From positions 8,624-25,130 of the forward strand of contig WELB01000246.1 of assembly GCA_009602725.1 (NCBI GenBank): a DNA stretch of 16,507 nt, in the 5' to 3' direction. Of the stretch, positions 7,337 to 15,716 are shown piece after piece. The position numbers were made by a program, and so were the translations under genes. Under the pieces are notes generated by a model, which was not told the origin of the DNA, ran no database searches, and worked only from the letters and a program-made list of their open reading frames with translations. The stretch is from Spirogloea muscicola (Eukaryota > Streptophyta > Zygnematophyceae > Spirogloeales > Spirogloeaceae). The first letter of the stretch is position 1; every line of letters starts with the position of its first letter.

Positions 7337-7405
7337 TTTTTTGATTGACCAATGTCTTCACCTGACTGTGGCACGACGGATGTTGCATCGGACCTTCTTA
7401 GATAT

Positions 7406-7498
7406 GGGAAGGAGGGCCGGAAGTGCCGATTGGGGCCTTGTCGATCTGTCCTGCTGGAGCTGCTAGAGTGGGGCAGCAGCAGTGGCAGGAGGGATGGC
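7406..7498. repeat. Dispersed repeat, copy 1 (pairs with 15973-16078)
   Basis: The block runs GGGAAGGAGGGCCG ... GCAGCAGCAGTGGCAGGAGG and recurs in the same orientation 8.6 kb away with about 75-80% identity by eye and small indels. On the minus strand both encode a similar DKAPIG-like stretch, but neither forms a recognisable protein. The family is unknown. Confidence 0.7.
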
Positions 7499-7640
7499 CA
7501 GGGGGTTGTCGTGCTGAATCCCGTTGACTGCTTATTTGTGTCAATCTGACTAGGACAGCTGACTTGGCTTGACACGTGGCCTCATAGGCTGACTCATCCA
7601 CTTTGTGTGTGTGATTCACGCTAAGGACGGAGGACCACTT

Positions 7641-7773
7641 CTCTCCCTTTTTCTCAATTCGTTTTCTCTGCTTTCTCTCTCGGTGACCGCTCATCAAATG
7701 CGAACGACAACAACGCCGACAACAACAACGACGACGACAACGACGAAGACGACGACAACAACGACGAAGCGAC
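7641..7773. repeat. Pyrimidine-rich tract and ACG/ACA trinucleotide repeat
   Basis: A CT-rich run at 7641-7682 is followed by mixed GAC/AAC/ACG triplets at 7701-7773. The triplets read as poly-Thr in the plus-strand open frame 7605-8213. That frame also crosses a transposed short element and other repeats, so I treat it as chance and not a gene. Confidence 0.75.
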
Positions 7774-7841
7774 TACAAGGGCCAACGCCCACGCACGACG
7801 CCAACCTGTCCAAGACCGTTCAAAGCGCAACGAGGGAAGCC

Positions 7842-7855
7842 CATCTACAGGTACC
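7842..7855. repeat. Target-site duplication, left copy (CATCTACAGGTACC)
   Basis: It is repeated exactly at 7936-7949 around short element copy 3. The first C could belong to the element's 3' end, so the true duplication is 13 or 14 bp. Confidence 0.85.
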
Positions 7856-7935
7856 CCCTGGCCCCCTTCTCGTACTCTGTTCATTCTTTTTCGGGCTGGT
7901 TGTTCCAGCCCCTATTCTCAATGGGCGAGCACTTT
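7856..7935 (+). mobile_element. Short hairpin-rich element, copy 3, 5'-truncated (80 bp)
   Basis: It matches the last 80 bp of copies 1 and 2 with no difference seen, including the GGGCTGG-TTGTT-CCAGCCC hairpin and the CAATGGGCGAGCACTTT end. It starts inside the CCCCTGGCCCCC stretch and is bracketed by a 13-14 bp duplication. A 5' truncation with a duplication longer than 8 bp points to retroposition. It fixes the 3' end of the family. Confidence 0.82.
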
Positions 7936-7949
7936 CATCTACAGGTACC
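7936..7949. repeat. Target-site duplication, right copy (CATCTACAGGTACC)
   Basis: This is an exact match to 7842-7855. Confidence 0.85.
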
Positions 7950-7990
7950 TCAACCACCAACAAGACCGTCAAGGTGGACACTGCAGAATG

Positions 7991-8031
7991 GAAGCGCGGC
8001 CAGATTGACTGGTGGCTGGGAAAGGCCAGCC
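7991..8031. repeat. 41-bp repeat with GGCTGG/CCAGCC hairpin, copy 1
   Basis: About 39 of 41 bases match 9221-9261, in the same orientation. It includes AGATTGACTGGTGGCTGG and the inverted repeat GGCTGG-GAAAGG-CCAGCC (8014-8031). The sequences diverge abruptly on both sides. Confidence 0.8.
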
Positions 8032-8353
8032 CACAGGAATGGACAAGTTCTGAAGGAGCCGGAGTACGAAGGACCGAAGCGGTGGAAAGGCGATCGTGGA
8101 ACGGACGGCCGAAGACCATCAATCCAAGGTCAGGTCGACCACTGGGTCGGATGAACGGCCCTGATAGACAACCCTTCCGTCTAGCCAACCAGCGAAGCCA
8201 ACGGCGCACCTAACCGATCAGGTAGCGCTAGGGTTTCACTGCATCCGGCCCACATCGAAAATTTCGTGTATAAGAAACAAATGTAGGCCAAATGGCCAAG
8301 TGCAACGGCAAGCACATCTAAAGATCTACATAACCTACAGCATATTGACCCGC
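8032..8353. other. Non-coding stretch downstream (minus-strand sense) of the reverse transcriptase copy
   Basis: I see no gene. On the minus strand the part nearest 8353 would be the 3' untranslated region of the reverse transcriptase copy that ends at 8354. It shows no similarity to the sequence after the other two tail stops. A small GGCC-AAAT-GGCC inverted repeat lies near 8287-8298. Confidence 0.5.
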
Positions 8354-9179
8354 TCAATAACCACGGGTCAAAACATAAAGGTTACTCATCGATGCATGAA
8401 TACTAGATGCCAGAAACGGAGCCCTTCTGCAACCAACCAGAGCTCGCCCAGCTTTCTGGTGCAAGGCACTAGCCTGAGCACGCTGCAAACAGGCCGAAAC
8501 TCGTTGTTGCAAGAACGACAAATATGCAGCTGGCAAGCCCATCTCAGCCGGAAACACACCTGCACGTCGAGTGTAGCCTAGATTGGCAATGTCTTGAAGC
8601 AGAGTGTGGAAACGAGGACCCAGACAGCCATAGATGTCGATTGCCGCTGGCAGGATCTGATCGCGTTGGGGGTAATCGGAGTAGTGCCGCAGTTATCTTT
8701 GTTCTGCACCGCCCACTGCATGCCCAGCGATGTGTGTCGATAGTGGGCCCTTATATGCCTCCGTAACAACAACGTCGACCAGGGCCCGTGGTCCTCCACC
8801 AGGTTGCACGCCCACAATGTCGTGTGCGGCGATGATGACGTCCCTGGGCGTCCGTGGTAATAGGCATGATATTGTTGACTTCCACGACCGCTCGGTAGCC
8901 GGCGTCGCGCGTCAAGCCCGCCAGGGCATCGTGAAGGAGGTTGTAAATGCCCACTTCTGGTCCAGTGGGGCATCTCAGCCTGTGAGTGGCGAGCACAGCA
9001 CCCTCTGCACGGAAGCCGCACTAGCACTGGCGCACCCCAATCAGGCAGTTAGGTGGGAGGCCGAGGAAGAGATAAAGCGATGTCCGAAAGGCCTCGGAGC
9101 TGATGCTGAAGGCGTTGGCGACGGGGGGAGAGGTGATCCAGTCAGTGGCACCAGGTGTGGCCAGCGAAGTAAGTCTTGC
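8354..9179 (-). pseudogene. Non-LTR-type reverse transcriptase C-terminal half, broken copy
   Basis: This is the longest copy of this family here, read from 9179 down to a TGA at 8354-8356. In order: ARLTS.ATPGATDW, EAFRT.L.LFLGLPP, a zinc knuckle C-x-C-x11-H-x3-C (9026-8970), HDALAGLTRDAGYRA, then ALVDVVVTEAY. A PAAIDIYGCLGPRF block comes next and then the tail ACLQRAQASALHQKAGRAL, ending VLTRGY. The segment after the knuckle resembles a PD-(D/E)XK endonuclease domain with conserved acidic residues (inference from family pattern). TAG at 9021-9023 falls inside the knuckle where the left-edge copy has GAG. The frame also breaks after HHRRT (about 8850), and a TAA follows AEQR. The polymerase domain is missing upstream, where repeats begin at 9221. 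It is a 5'-truncated dead copy. Confidence 0.78.
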
Positions 9180-9220
9180 ATCCGGCCCATATCGGAGCGG
9201 GCGAGCCCAGCCAAGGAAAG

Positions 9221-9316
9221 AAAGCGCGGCGAGATTGACTGGTGGCTGGGAAAGGCCAGCCAAGCAGTTCGCTTGGCAAATCTCACCCTCCTATTATTTT
9301 CAATGGGCGAGAACTT
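9221..9316 (+). repeat. Repeat with twin hairpins and a 3' end like the short element
   Basis: It starts with the 41-bp repeat shared with 7991-8031. Two adjoining inverted repeats follow: GGCTGG-GAAAGG-CCAGCC (9244-9261) and GCCAAGC-AGTTC-GCTTGGC (9259-9277). It then runs to CCTATTATTTTCAATGGGCGAGAACTT (9290-9316 in all), which resembles the 3' end of the short element (CCTATTCTCAATGGGCGAGCACTT). It is probably a diverged relative or composite; no flanking duplication was found. Confidence 0.55.
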
Positions 9317-9327
9317 ACTTCTCCTGC

Positions 9328-9388
9328 CACGCCTGCGCCCACCGCGCCTGCGCCGACCACGCCTGCGTCTACTCGCGCCTGCGTCCGC
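9328..9388. repeat. 15-bp minisatellite, four units
   Basis: Four consecutive units of the type CACGCCTGCGYCNAC start at 9328, 9343, 9358 and 9373, each sharing the core CGCCTGCG. It is GC-rich and non-coding as far as I can see. Confidence 0.8.
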
Positions 9389-9429
9389 GAGGGCGTAGAG
9401 CCCGGCGCCCACGGCGTGCGCGCTTAGTG

Positions 9430-9954
9430 AGCGTTGCGCGAACCCGCTAGCGACTGCGAGAAGTCGTATTTCTTCTGTGGTGAGCAACCTTATCATTGTG
9501 CTGTTCTCTGCAAGTCTTACATTCGGAGTGTTGTGCTCATTGCTTGAGCGCACGTCAATTGCTTGTGTGCATTTATCGGAGCCATTGTTTGTTAAATCAC
9601 GAAGACAAAGAGGACGTGCTTTCGTCCTCCTCAGAGGACGCGCCTTTCGGCCTCCTAAAAGTAGCTTGGAACCTAGATAGGGCGATCTTCGGATGGTCTC
9701 ACTACCAAATTAGATAGTACCGATCTTCGGACGCTCTTTTTACTTGGATACTGGTGACGGCAAACTCGATACACAGTGGCACGTTACATTTTGTTTGCCA
9801 AGCGCACTCTTGAGCTCGAGTTTTATTGCATTGGACTGTTTGTACTTGTTTGAGCTTCGCTCAAGGCCGCCTGTGCGACTGTTATCTGTGATTGTTGCCA
9901 GTATTATAATCCAGCTGTTGATTATGTCGTGATCTATTTCTCAGCTACTGTTGC
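9430..9954 (+). promoter_or_regulatory. Presumed 5' leader or LTR of the Ty3/gypsy element
   Basis: This stretch of about 525 bp precedes the gag start and has no credible gene. It is the expected place of the 5' LTR and primer-binding site, but the 3' LTR is not in the window, so boundaries cannot be drawn. It holds an imperfect tandem duplication (9609-9630 and 9633-9655, AGAGGACG...CCTCC). It also holds a direct repeat TAGATAG-CGATCTTCGGA (9674-9693 and 9711-9731) and a hairpin TTGAGC-TTC-GCTCAA (9850-9864). TGGTGACGGCAAACTC near 9752 starts with TGG like a primer-binding site, but I cannot assign a tRNA. Confidence 0.45.
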
Positions 9955-10990
9955 ATGAGACTCAGGTCAGGCAATATTGCCAATCTGGAGCCTGAAGGTG
10001 AAATTGCTTCGACAGACATTGATCTTGCCGCTGAGCCAACTGGTTCTGCTGTTGTTGAATCACCTGTGGAAGCAGGTAGCTCAAGCGAGATCTCAACATC
10101 AACACGCCATAGAAAAAGCTTCAACATGGCCTCGGGAGACTTACCGAAATTCCAAGGTACTCATAGCAGCGCTACTTTATCTGATGTGAAAAAATATTTC
10201 CTAGCAGAGTTGTGTCAACTGGACATGCACGGTTGCTAGGTCAGCAGGGAGTCGAAACTTACTCTACTAGTAAAGTTTTCACCGAGGATGCTGGTTACAT
10301 GTATGAGCGGCTTAGTGATGAGGTTTTCTTGATGAGGAAACCAGTCCCTGAGTCCGCTAGTGATGTTGAAGCTGGCAGGTCCACAACTAGTAGATCCTGT
10401 GGCCGAGGTCTTTCTCCAGTGTCAGTTTGCCAAGCAGTTCCCGGAAGACACTTTGCAACATAAACGAGATCTTCTGAGATTCCAGCGAGAACCTAATGCA
10501 AATATAACAGTCTGTTATTTCAGATATGTGAAGCTGATAGAGAAGTCTGACACTACTATCAGTCCACAGGATTTAGCAGCACAGTGTTTACGTGTCGTAG
10601 CTGGTAAAGCTCTGTTGCACGTTGTCGATCGATTGATTGTGCGCAGGCAACAGCTTAATAAGAAGCACTACGACATTCAGGATGTCAATCAAGTCATGTT
10701 GGAGAGGGAGGCTGCGGAGATTACTTTGAAAAGCTTAGATGATCGCTTCCCAGAAGCTTCAAGTCCATTCACCAGATCTGACAAGAAGTTTGTTGTTCCT
10801 GTGGTCAAGAAGCCTTTCACAGAAACTTCGAAGGCACATGTAGCAATTCGTGATGTACCACAGGTACAGCTGGCAGGTCCACAACTGTGGTAAGGTTTGG
10901 ACATATTTTTAAAAATTGTGCTGCTCGACATCAGATTGCAGGGCTACCTGTGGTCATTACGCTAGAACAGGACATGTTGAAACCCAATGT
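9955..10990 (+). pseudogene. gag: Ty3/gypsy Gag with zinc knuckles, frameshifted
   Basis: The start ATG at 9955 (MRLRSG...) opens a 95-codon frame, with MASGDLPKFQG marking the start of the capsid-like part. The reading moves frame near 10200 (QGVETY..SKVFTEDAGYMYERLSDEV), returns near 10370 (DPVAEVFLQCQFAKQFPED, then DLLRF.REPN) and continues to 10888. Those motifs fit a retrotransposon Gag helical domain. Two zinc-binding patches follow. One is CGK...GHIFKNC at about 10886-10919; it is split by a frameshift and its first Cys is replaced. The second is C-x3-C-x7-H-x4-C at 10937-10990 in another frame. An 18-bp repeat sits at the frame change near 10371 and again at the damaged knuckle (10869). 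The protein cannot be made as it stands. Confidence 0.72.
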
Positions 10991-12198
10991 TGGAAGAATT
11001 TTCCTGACAAACTGCCTGTGCAATTCCGTAGCAAGAAGGCATTTACAAAGACTTCCCAAGATGGGGAAGTATTCATCTGACAGTGGTCGAGTTGAGGACG
11101 ACAAAATGCAGAAGTTACAAAAACAAGTTGACCAGCTTACCCAACAGCTTGCTGCTAGTGAGGCTAAGTCCAGGGCCAAGTCAGCCGCAACTGCTGTAGT
11201 GCATGCAGAAATAGAAGAGGATGAGGATGACCTTGCAGGACTGTATGAGGCTCAGTATGCAGCAGGGAGTTCTCATAAGTATGGGTATGCTCACCTGGCA
11301 TCTACTGTGGCTGCAGTATCGGAGTCTTCTAACTCTGCAAGCAAAACTCCAATGAAGAGAGGTGAACATGCTTTGCAGCAACTTGCTAGGACTGGTAATG
11401 CACGGTACACAGCGAGTTTCAAATTGAAGGTCACCTCACTTGACATTCCTCAATCTCAGCCTCAGGCTGCTGTGAAATCCACAGGGCCGAAGGCTGTTGA
11501 TCCTGCCTCACTTAGTGTTGATTGCATATTGTCAGCTGGGAAGCTGTCAGACAGGTTGTACACAGCACCTGTTTTGAGAATCAACGACCTAGGATGGACC
11601 AAAGTAAAATTGAGCAGTATGCTAACCAGTACTGCTGTTGAGGTTATGCAGAATCTGCAGACTACATCTGTAAGAGCTGCCACCTATGCAGATAACAAGG
11701 CCCAGTCATGTGGTCTTGACATTGTGCCTCTCAGGTCGTCAGAAGAAAGGAAGAAACAGTTCTCTTCAGTGACAATGCTAGACAATAGCTCAGGCAAAAT
11801 GACGGTCAATGCAGTCAGGCCCGCTATTGTGTTTTTGGACACAGGAGCTCAACCGGTCCTTTTGGGTCGGAATATGATTACTCCACTGGGTCTAGAGTCT
11901 TGTGACAGTTCCCAGTGACATTAGGATCAAGACTGCTACTGGTGGTACTGACAGTATCGTCGGACTAACCAGAAAACCAGTTCAAATTACTTTGTATGAC
12001 AATGTTCCTGACAGACAGACTACTTTGTCAGCAGTCTGCATGGTTACAAAAGCTAGAACTTATGACATCTAATTAGGAACTCATTCCTGGTGCCCATAGA
12101 TTTTGGTATGGATATCTACTCTGAAGCAGCTTGGTATAGGCCAGATTGGCTAAATTCTCGTAATAATATCGTTCCGTTACCTTTAATGAAATCTTGTA
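10991..12198 (+). pseudogene. pol: Coiled-coil region and aspartic protease of the Ty3/gypsy element
   Basis: A frame open to 11918 carries a predicted coiled coil (KMQKLQKQVDQLTQQLA, at about 11103-11153) and an acidic stretch. A long variable region follows, then the retropepsin active site VFLDTGAQPVLLG (about 11829-11867; Asp-Thr-Gly at 11838-11846). The frame breaks near 11900, and the protease C-terminal half continues in a second frame (VPSDIRIKTATGG ... DNVPDRQTTL) to a TAA at about 12070. It changes frame again to DFGMDIYSEAAWYRPDW. Active-site residues are intact, but two frame breaks and a stop kill it. Family identity rests on the DTG motif and its position between Gag and reverse transcriptase. 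Confidence 0.72.
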
Positions 12199-12201
12199 CC
12201 A

Positions 12202-12600
12202 ATGCAGACTGAGGCAAATACTGGTCGGCCAACCACAGAAGATGATGTGGAAAGTGAGAAGCGAATGAAGCATTTGGAGGAGGGTCTAGAGGGCACGGAA
12301 GAGACATTTGAAGAGTTGGCAAAGCTGAGAGAAGAGCTGATGGAAGATGTGACACCTCCAGCCGCTGCTTCACCTCCAGCTGCAGTTGCTGCACCTCCAG
12401 ATGCTCACACCAGCTAATGCACCACCAGCCAATGCTCCACCAGCTGATGCAACACCAGCAAAAGCTCCACACAACTGATGCTCCACCAGCCAATGTTTCA
12501 CCACCTGCTGCTGCCTCTACTGTTGCTGCTGCTGCTGCCGCTACTGCTGCTGCTGCTGCTGCACCCCCAACTGCAGCACCACCAACGCCGAATGTATCAG
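12202..12600 (+). pseudogene. Charged helix and Pro/Ala-rich linker before the methyltransferase
   Basis: A Glu/Lys-rich segment (about 12240-12350, likely helical) is followed by a Pro/Ala-rich linker of near-repeating PPANA/PPADA units. The linker changes frame at about 12405 and again near 12475. GCT/GCA triplets at about 12503-12572 give runs of Ala. It looks like a flexible spacer between protease and methyltransferase. Triplet slippage explains the frame changes here. Confidence 0.6.
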
Positions 12601-13818
12601 GTGGACAGAAGAGAGAGATCTCACCGGAGTTCTTATGTGCAGTACTTCAGCCATCAAGATTGCTAAAACCACTCACCACAGACGGACTGAGTGACACAGA
12701 TTTGGCACAATTGACTGTCGAGGACAACTTTCGGCTGTATCTTGCAATCCTACCAGACTGGCCTACCACTGCAGTATCTCGGGTGGAGGAGGCGTGGACA
12801 TCCAGTACTTTTAATGTGCCGATGGACAACCCAGGGCAGAATGAAGGGCCACCTGAAGACAAGAGATTTTTCAATGGGGTAATTCCTTTTGAATTTCAGG
12901 AGCAGAGACTAGTAGTACTGGAGTTGTTCGGGGGCAGTCCTGCAGGGCTGGCAGGGTTGCTGCGCAGCAGATACAAGATTGCGCAGTATATGTACGTTGA
13001 CAACAATTCGGTGTCACGCCAAGCTGCAGCCCACCATGTGTCCATACTCAAGGAGCGGTATAGCCATCTGGTAACTCCAACTACATTCGCGAATTGGGAT
13101 TCTCTACTCCCAGGTGATATCCAAGAAGCAGAGCGAAGTGGAGTACATCAAACGCCTAACTCAGATGGACATTGTTAATGCAGGCATCCCTTGCGAGGGT
13201 TCTAGCACTGCAGGTCGAGGGGTGGGATTTGATCATGAGGACTCAGCTCTCTTCTTTCCCATGCTCCGCAAGCATACTCAAACAAATTCGTAGTAGCAGC
13301 AAAAGAAGCCTATGGCTTACATTGTAGAGAATGTGAAGCCATCCGATAATGCAATTCAGGCTTACAACCATTTCCGTAGGTTGTATCATACTATGGGCTC
13401 CTATTTGATCTTAGATGCGACCAGAGTTAGCTCGCTCGCCGATTGAAAGAGAATTTTTTGGACGAATCTGGCGCCTGCGCAGCTTCTGCAAGCCTTCATC
13501 AACCGTCAGGAGCCATATCAGGCGGCCAGAGTGGCACTCATCCTTGATGCAGGAAGAAGGGTTCCACTGGTTCCAGACTTTGTGACGAAGCACCCAATCA
13601 ATCGAGCGGGACAACCTCGGCGCACACTACCCACCTTTGTGGCGTCTGACAGGTCTGCCGGCTTCAGAATCAGGAACGGAATCATCGACCAGGGAATGAT
13701 ATTTATATCGCCTGTTAAGGCTCCGGAGGATCATAGTACGCCAACGCCTTGTGAGCGCGAAAAGTGTATGGGCTTCTGGCCTGGCGACATTACTCCCAGT
13801 CACTTTCCGACGTGCTGA
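12601..13818 (+). pseudogene. Cytosine-5 DNA methyltransferase domain within the gypsy pol region
   Basis: The C5-methyltransferase motifs appear in order. Motif I (SAM binding, LVVLELFGGSPAGLAGLL) is at 12909-12956. An acidic motif II-like YVDNNS is near 13000. Motif IV is PCEGSSTAG with the catalytic Cys codon at 13192-13194. Motif VI is ENV at 13327-13335. Motif VIII-like KRIFW is at 13447-13461. Late conserved blocks are GQPRRTLPT (about 13606-13632) and CEREKCMGF (about 13750-13776). The reading changes frame by one base near 13122, between motifs II and IV. TAG TAG at 13291-13296 and TGA at 13444-13446 (Arg CGA expected) break it. In a working element it would methylate cytosines, perhaps its own DNA. 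Its target-recognition region is short and poorly defined. It continues from the protease linker and into the reverse transcriptase region, so it is part of the element and not a host gene. Confidence 0.75.
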
Positions 13819-14113
13819 AGAATGGTATTACAGGTCAAGCTTTTGATCTGAATGCTATGACTTGATTGACCAGTGTGCTTGGTCGATACAAACCAAGTAT
13901 TGCATGCTGCGGGTAGCTTATGAGCGTAGTCTTAAACCTCAAGCTGCTCCAATGACAGTTATTGACAGGCGTATGCTGACTCTCTTCCAATTTGTCAATG
14001 AAGGAAGGGAAGAAGATGCCGCATAGCAATCGAAAATTTGTAGCCCTTGCTGCCGAAGAACCAATTGCTGAGAACAACCAATTGTTGAGTTCAAGTGGCA
14101 GCTGGGTCTTCAG
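13819..14113 (+). pseudogene. Connector between methyltransferase and reverse transcriptase
   Basis: After the stop at 13818 a shifted frame continues with GQAFDLNAMT, then TGA where Trp would fit. Further frames carry RRMLTLFQFVNEG (about 13966-14005) and the approach to the reverse transcriptase. I see no catalytic motif. It belongs to the same polyprotein and is damaged by at least two frame changes and one stop. Confidence 0.5.
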
Positions 14114-14892
14114 TTGAGTGATGAAGAGAAGCATCTACTAACGATAATGCTGCAGGAGAATATTGCATGCTTTGCTTATTCAGCAGCCAACTTAGGTACT
14201 TATGTGGGTGCCAAGTTCCAAAGTACTCTCAGCAACGACAAGCCTATCTTCAGGAAGAGGTATAGATTGTCTCCATTTGAGGATGAGCTTCTGAAAAAGA
14301 GATGTCAAGAATTGCTTGTCATTGGCATGATAGAACCTTCCAATAGTTCATTTGCAGCACCTACAGTCTTGCCAGCGAAGAAGGACGAAGACGGTAACTA
14401 CACTGACCGACGTATGTGTGGTGATTACCGGCTGCTAAATGCCAATACACCGTTGGATAGATGTCCAATGCCAACCCCAGAAGAGATCTTCAACCGTGTC
14501 CATTTAGCAAAGCTTTCCTCTGTCTTAGATTTGAAAACTGGGGTTAATCAGATCGAAATTGAGCCTAGTGACACACACAAAACTGCATTCTGGGGTGTTG
14601 ATACACTTTATCAATGGACTAAGCCTTTTGGACTGAAGATGCACCATCTATGTTTCAGCATGTTATGGACCATGTATTGGAAGGAGTCCCATACGCCAGA
14701 TGTTACATAGACGATGTTTTGCTATTCAGTCATGAATTTGTTGAGCATGTGACTTATATTGACTCTGTTCTTAAGATGATACAGAGTTCAGGTTTGAAGT
14801 GCCATCCAGGAAAATGCCGATTTGCACTCTCTGAGGTCCATTATCTTGGTCACCAGATAACGGAAAAGTGGTCTTTTTTCTCCACAACTTAG
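14114..14892 (+). pseudogene. pol: Ty3/gypsy reverse transcriptase
   Basis: The polymerase domain begins with RKRYRLSPFE...LL..G.I.PS.S..A.P. It continues through CGDYRLLNANT and the first catalytic Asp in VLDLKTGVNQI (about 14524-14556), then KTAFW. A one-base loss near 14640 within the FGLKNAP block changes frame. The second part carries FQHVMDHVLEGVPYARCY and the catalytic YIDD at 14704-14715, then GLKCHPGKCRFA and VHYLGHQIT. Order and motifs fit Ty3/gypsy. The catalytic residues remain but the frame is broken in the middle. Confidence 0.85.
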
Positions 14893-15716
14893 CAAGGTGC
14901 AGGCAATTCCTGCACCAACCAATCTTACATCCTTGAGATCGTTTCTAGGGCTTGCCAGTTTCTACCGTCGGTATAATGAGCATTTTAGCTCTTTGGCTCG
15001 TCCTCTTAACAGCCTTCTCAAGAAAAATACGCCATAACTATGGGGATCTGAATAGGAAAACGGTTTTTGCCAATTGAATCACTCATTGACAACAGCTCCT
15101 GTTTTGCGTCGTCCTGATTATGATAAAGAGTTCCAGCTGCACACAGACTGGAGCAAACTCGGCACGGGAGCTGTACTTGTTCAGCAGGACGAAGATCACC
15201 ATGATTAGTCATTGCTTATGCCAGTCGTTCTGATAATGCTGCCCAACAAAATTGCTCTGCTTACGAAGGCGAATGTCTTGCAGCTGTTTGGGCCATCACG
15301 CATCTTAGACCGTACTTATTTGAACAACCGATCATCAACCGTTGAAGTGGTTACTAACCACTAATCATTTGACTGGCAAACTAGCCCGATGGGCACTACG
15401 TTTGACAGAGTATCAGTTTGAGATTGTTCATCGGCCAGGACTGCAGAATCTGGACGCAGATGCTCTCAGCCGCAACCCTATACCGGCATCCATGGTAGAG
15501 CAATTCGCTTTGCTTACAGTCGCTGTTGTGTCTGTACCTTTGAGTAGTCCTGCTTCTTATTTGGCATGCTTTGCTATGAATTCGCCACGTGCCTGTGCAA
15601 TAGAAGTTCCTGATGACACCTTCTCTTCCAAATTTGTTTGGCTAGATCTTCCAGTGCTACATACAGACTGGCACGTATCTGCCTCATCTTTCTACTATAC
15701 AGAAGGATCGGATTAA
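14893..15716 (+). pseudogene. pol: Ty3/gypsy RNase H and C-terminal connector
   Basis: After another frame change the polymerase thumb/connection appears (LRSFLGLASFYRRY at about 14936-14977, then LARPLN.LLKK). TAA, a TAG and a later TAG fall between 15036 and 15210. RNase H then begins with FQLHTDWSKLGTGAVL (about 15131-15178; first catalytic Asp codon 15146-15148). It resumes in another frame with KWLLTTNHLTGKLARW ... DADALSRNP (15345-15482), the usual end of a gypsy RNase H. The remaining frame to 15716 is a linker toward integrase. The enzyme is dead by several stops and shifts. Confidence 0.8.

Larger units (their letters stand above)
5991..7402. other. AT-richer intergenic stretch without a credible gene
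   Basis: Base composition drops relative to the flanking retroelements. The few open frames, such as minus 6151-6387 and minus 7093-7301, are short, lack recognisable motifs and have no related partner in the window. It holds an octamer tandem repeat (6531-6578) and a diverged 35-bp tandem duplication (7267-7336). It may be host intergenic sequence or very old transposon remains. Confidence 0.55.

Noticed and set aside
7605-8213. Plus-strand 202-codon open frame as a host gene
   Set aside because: It is built from a CT-rich tract, a Thr-coding triplet repeat, an inserted short element with its duplication, and the 41-bp repeat. It shows no domain, and the frame is there by chance.
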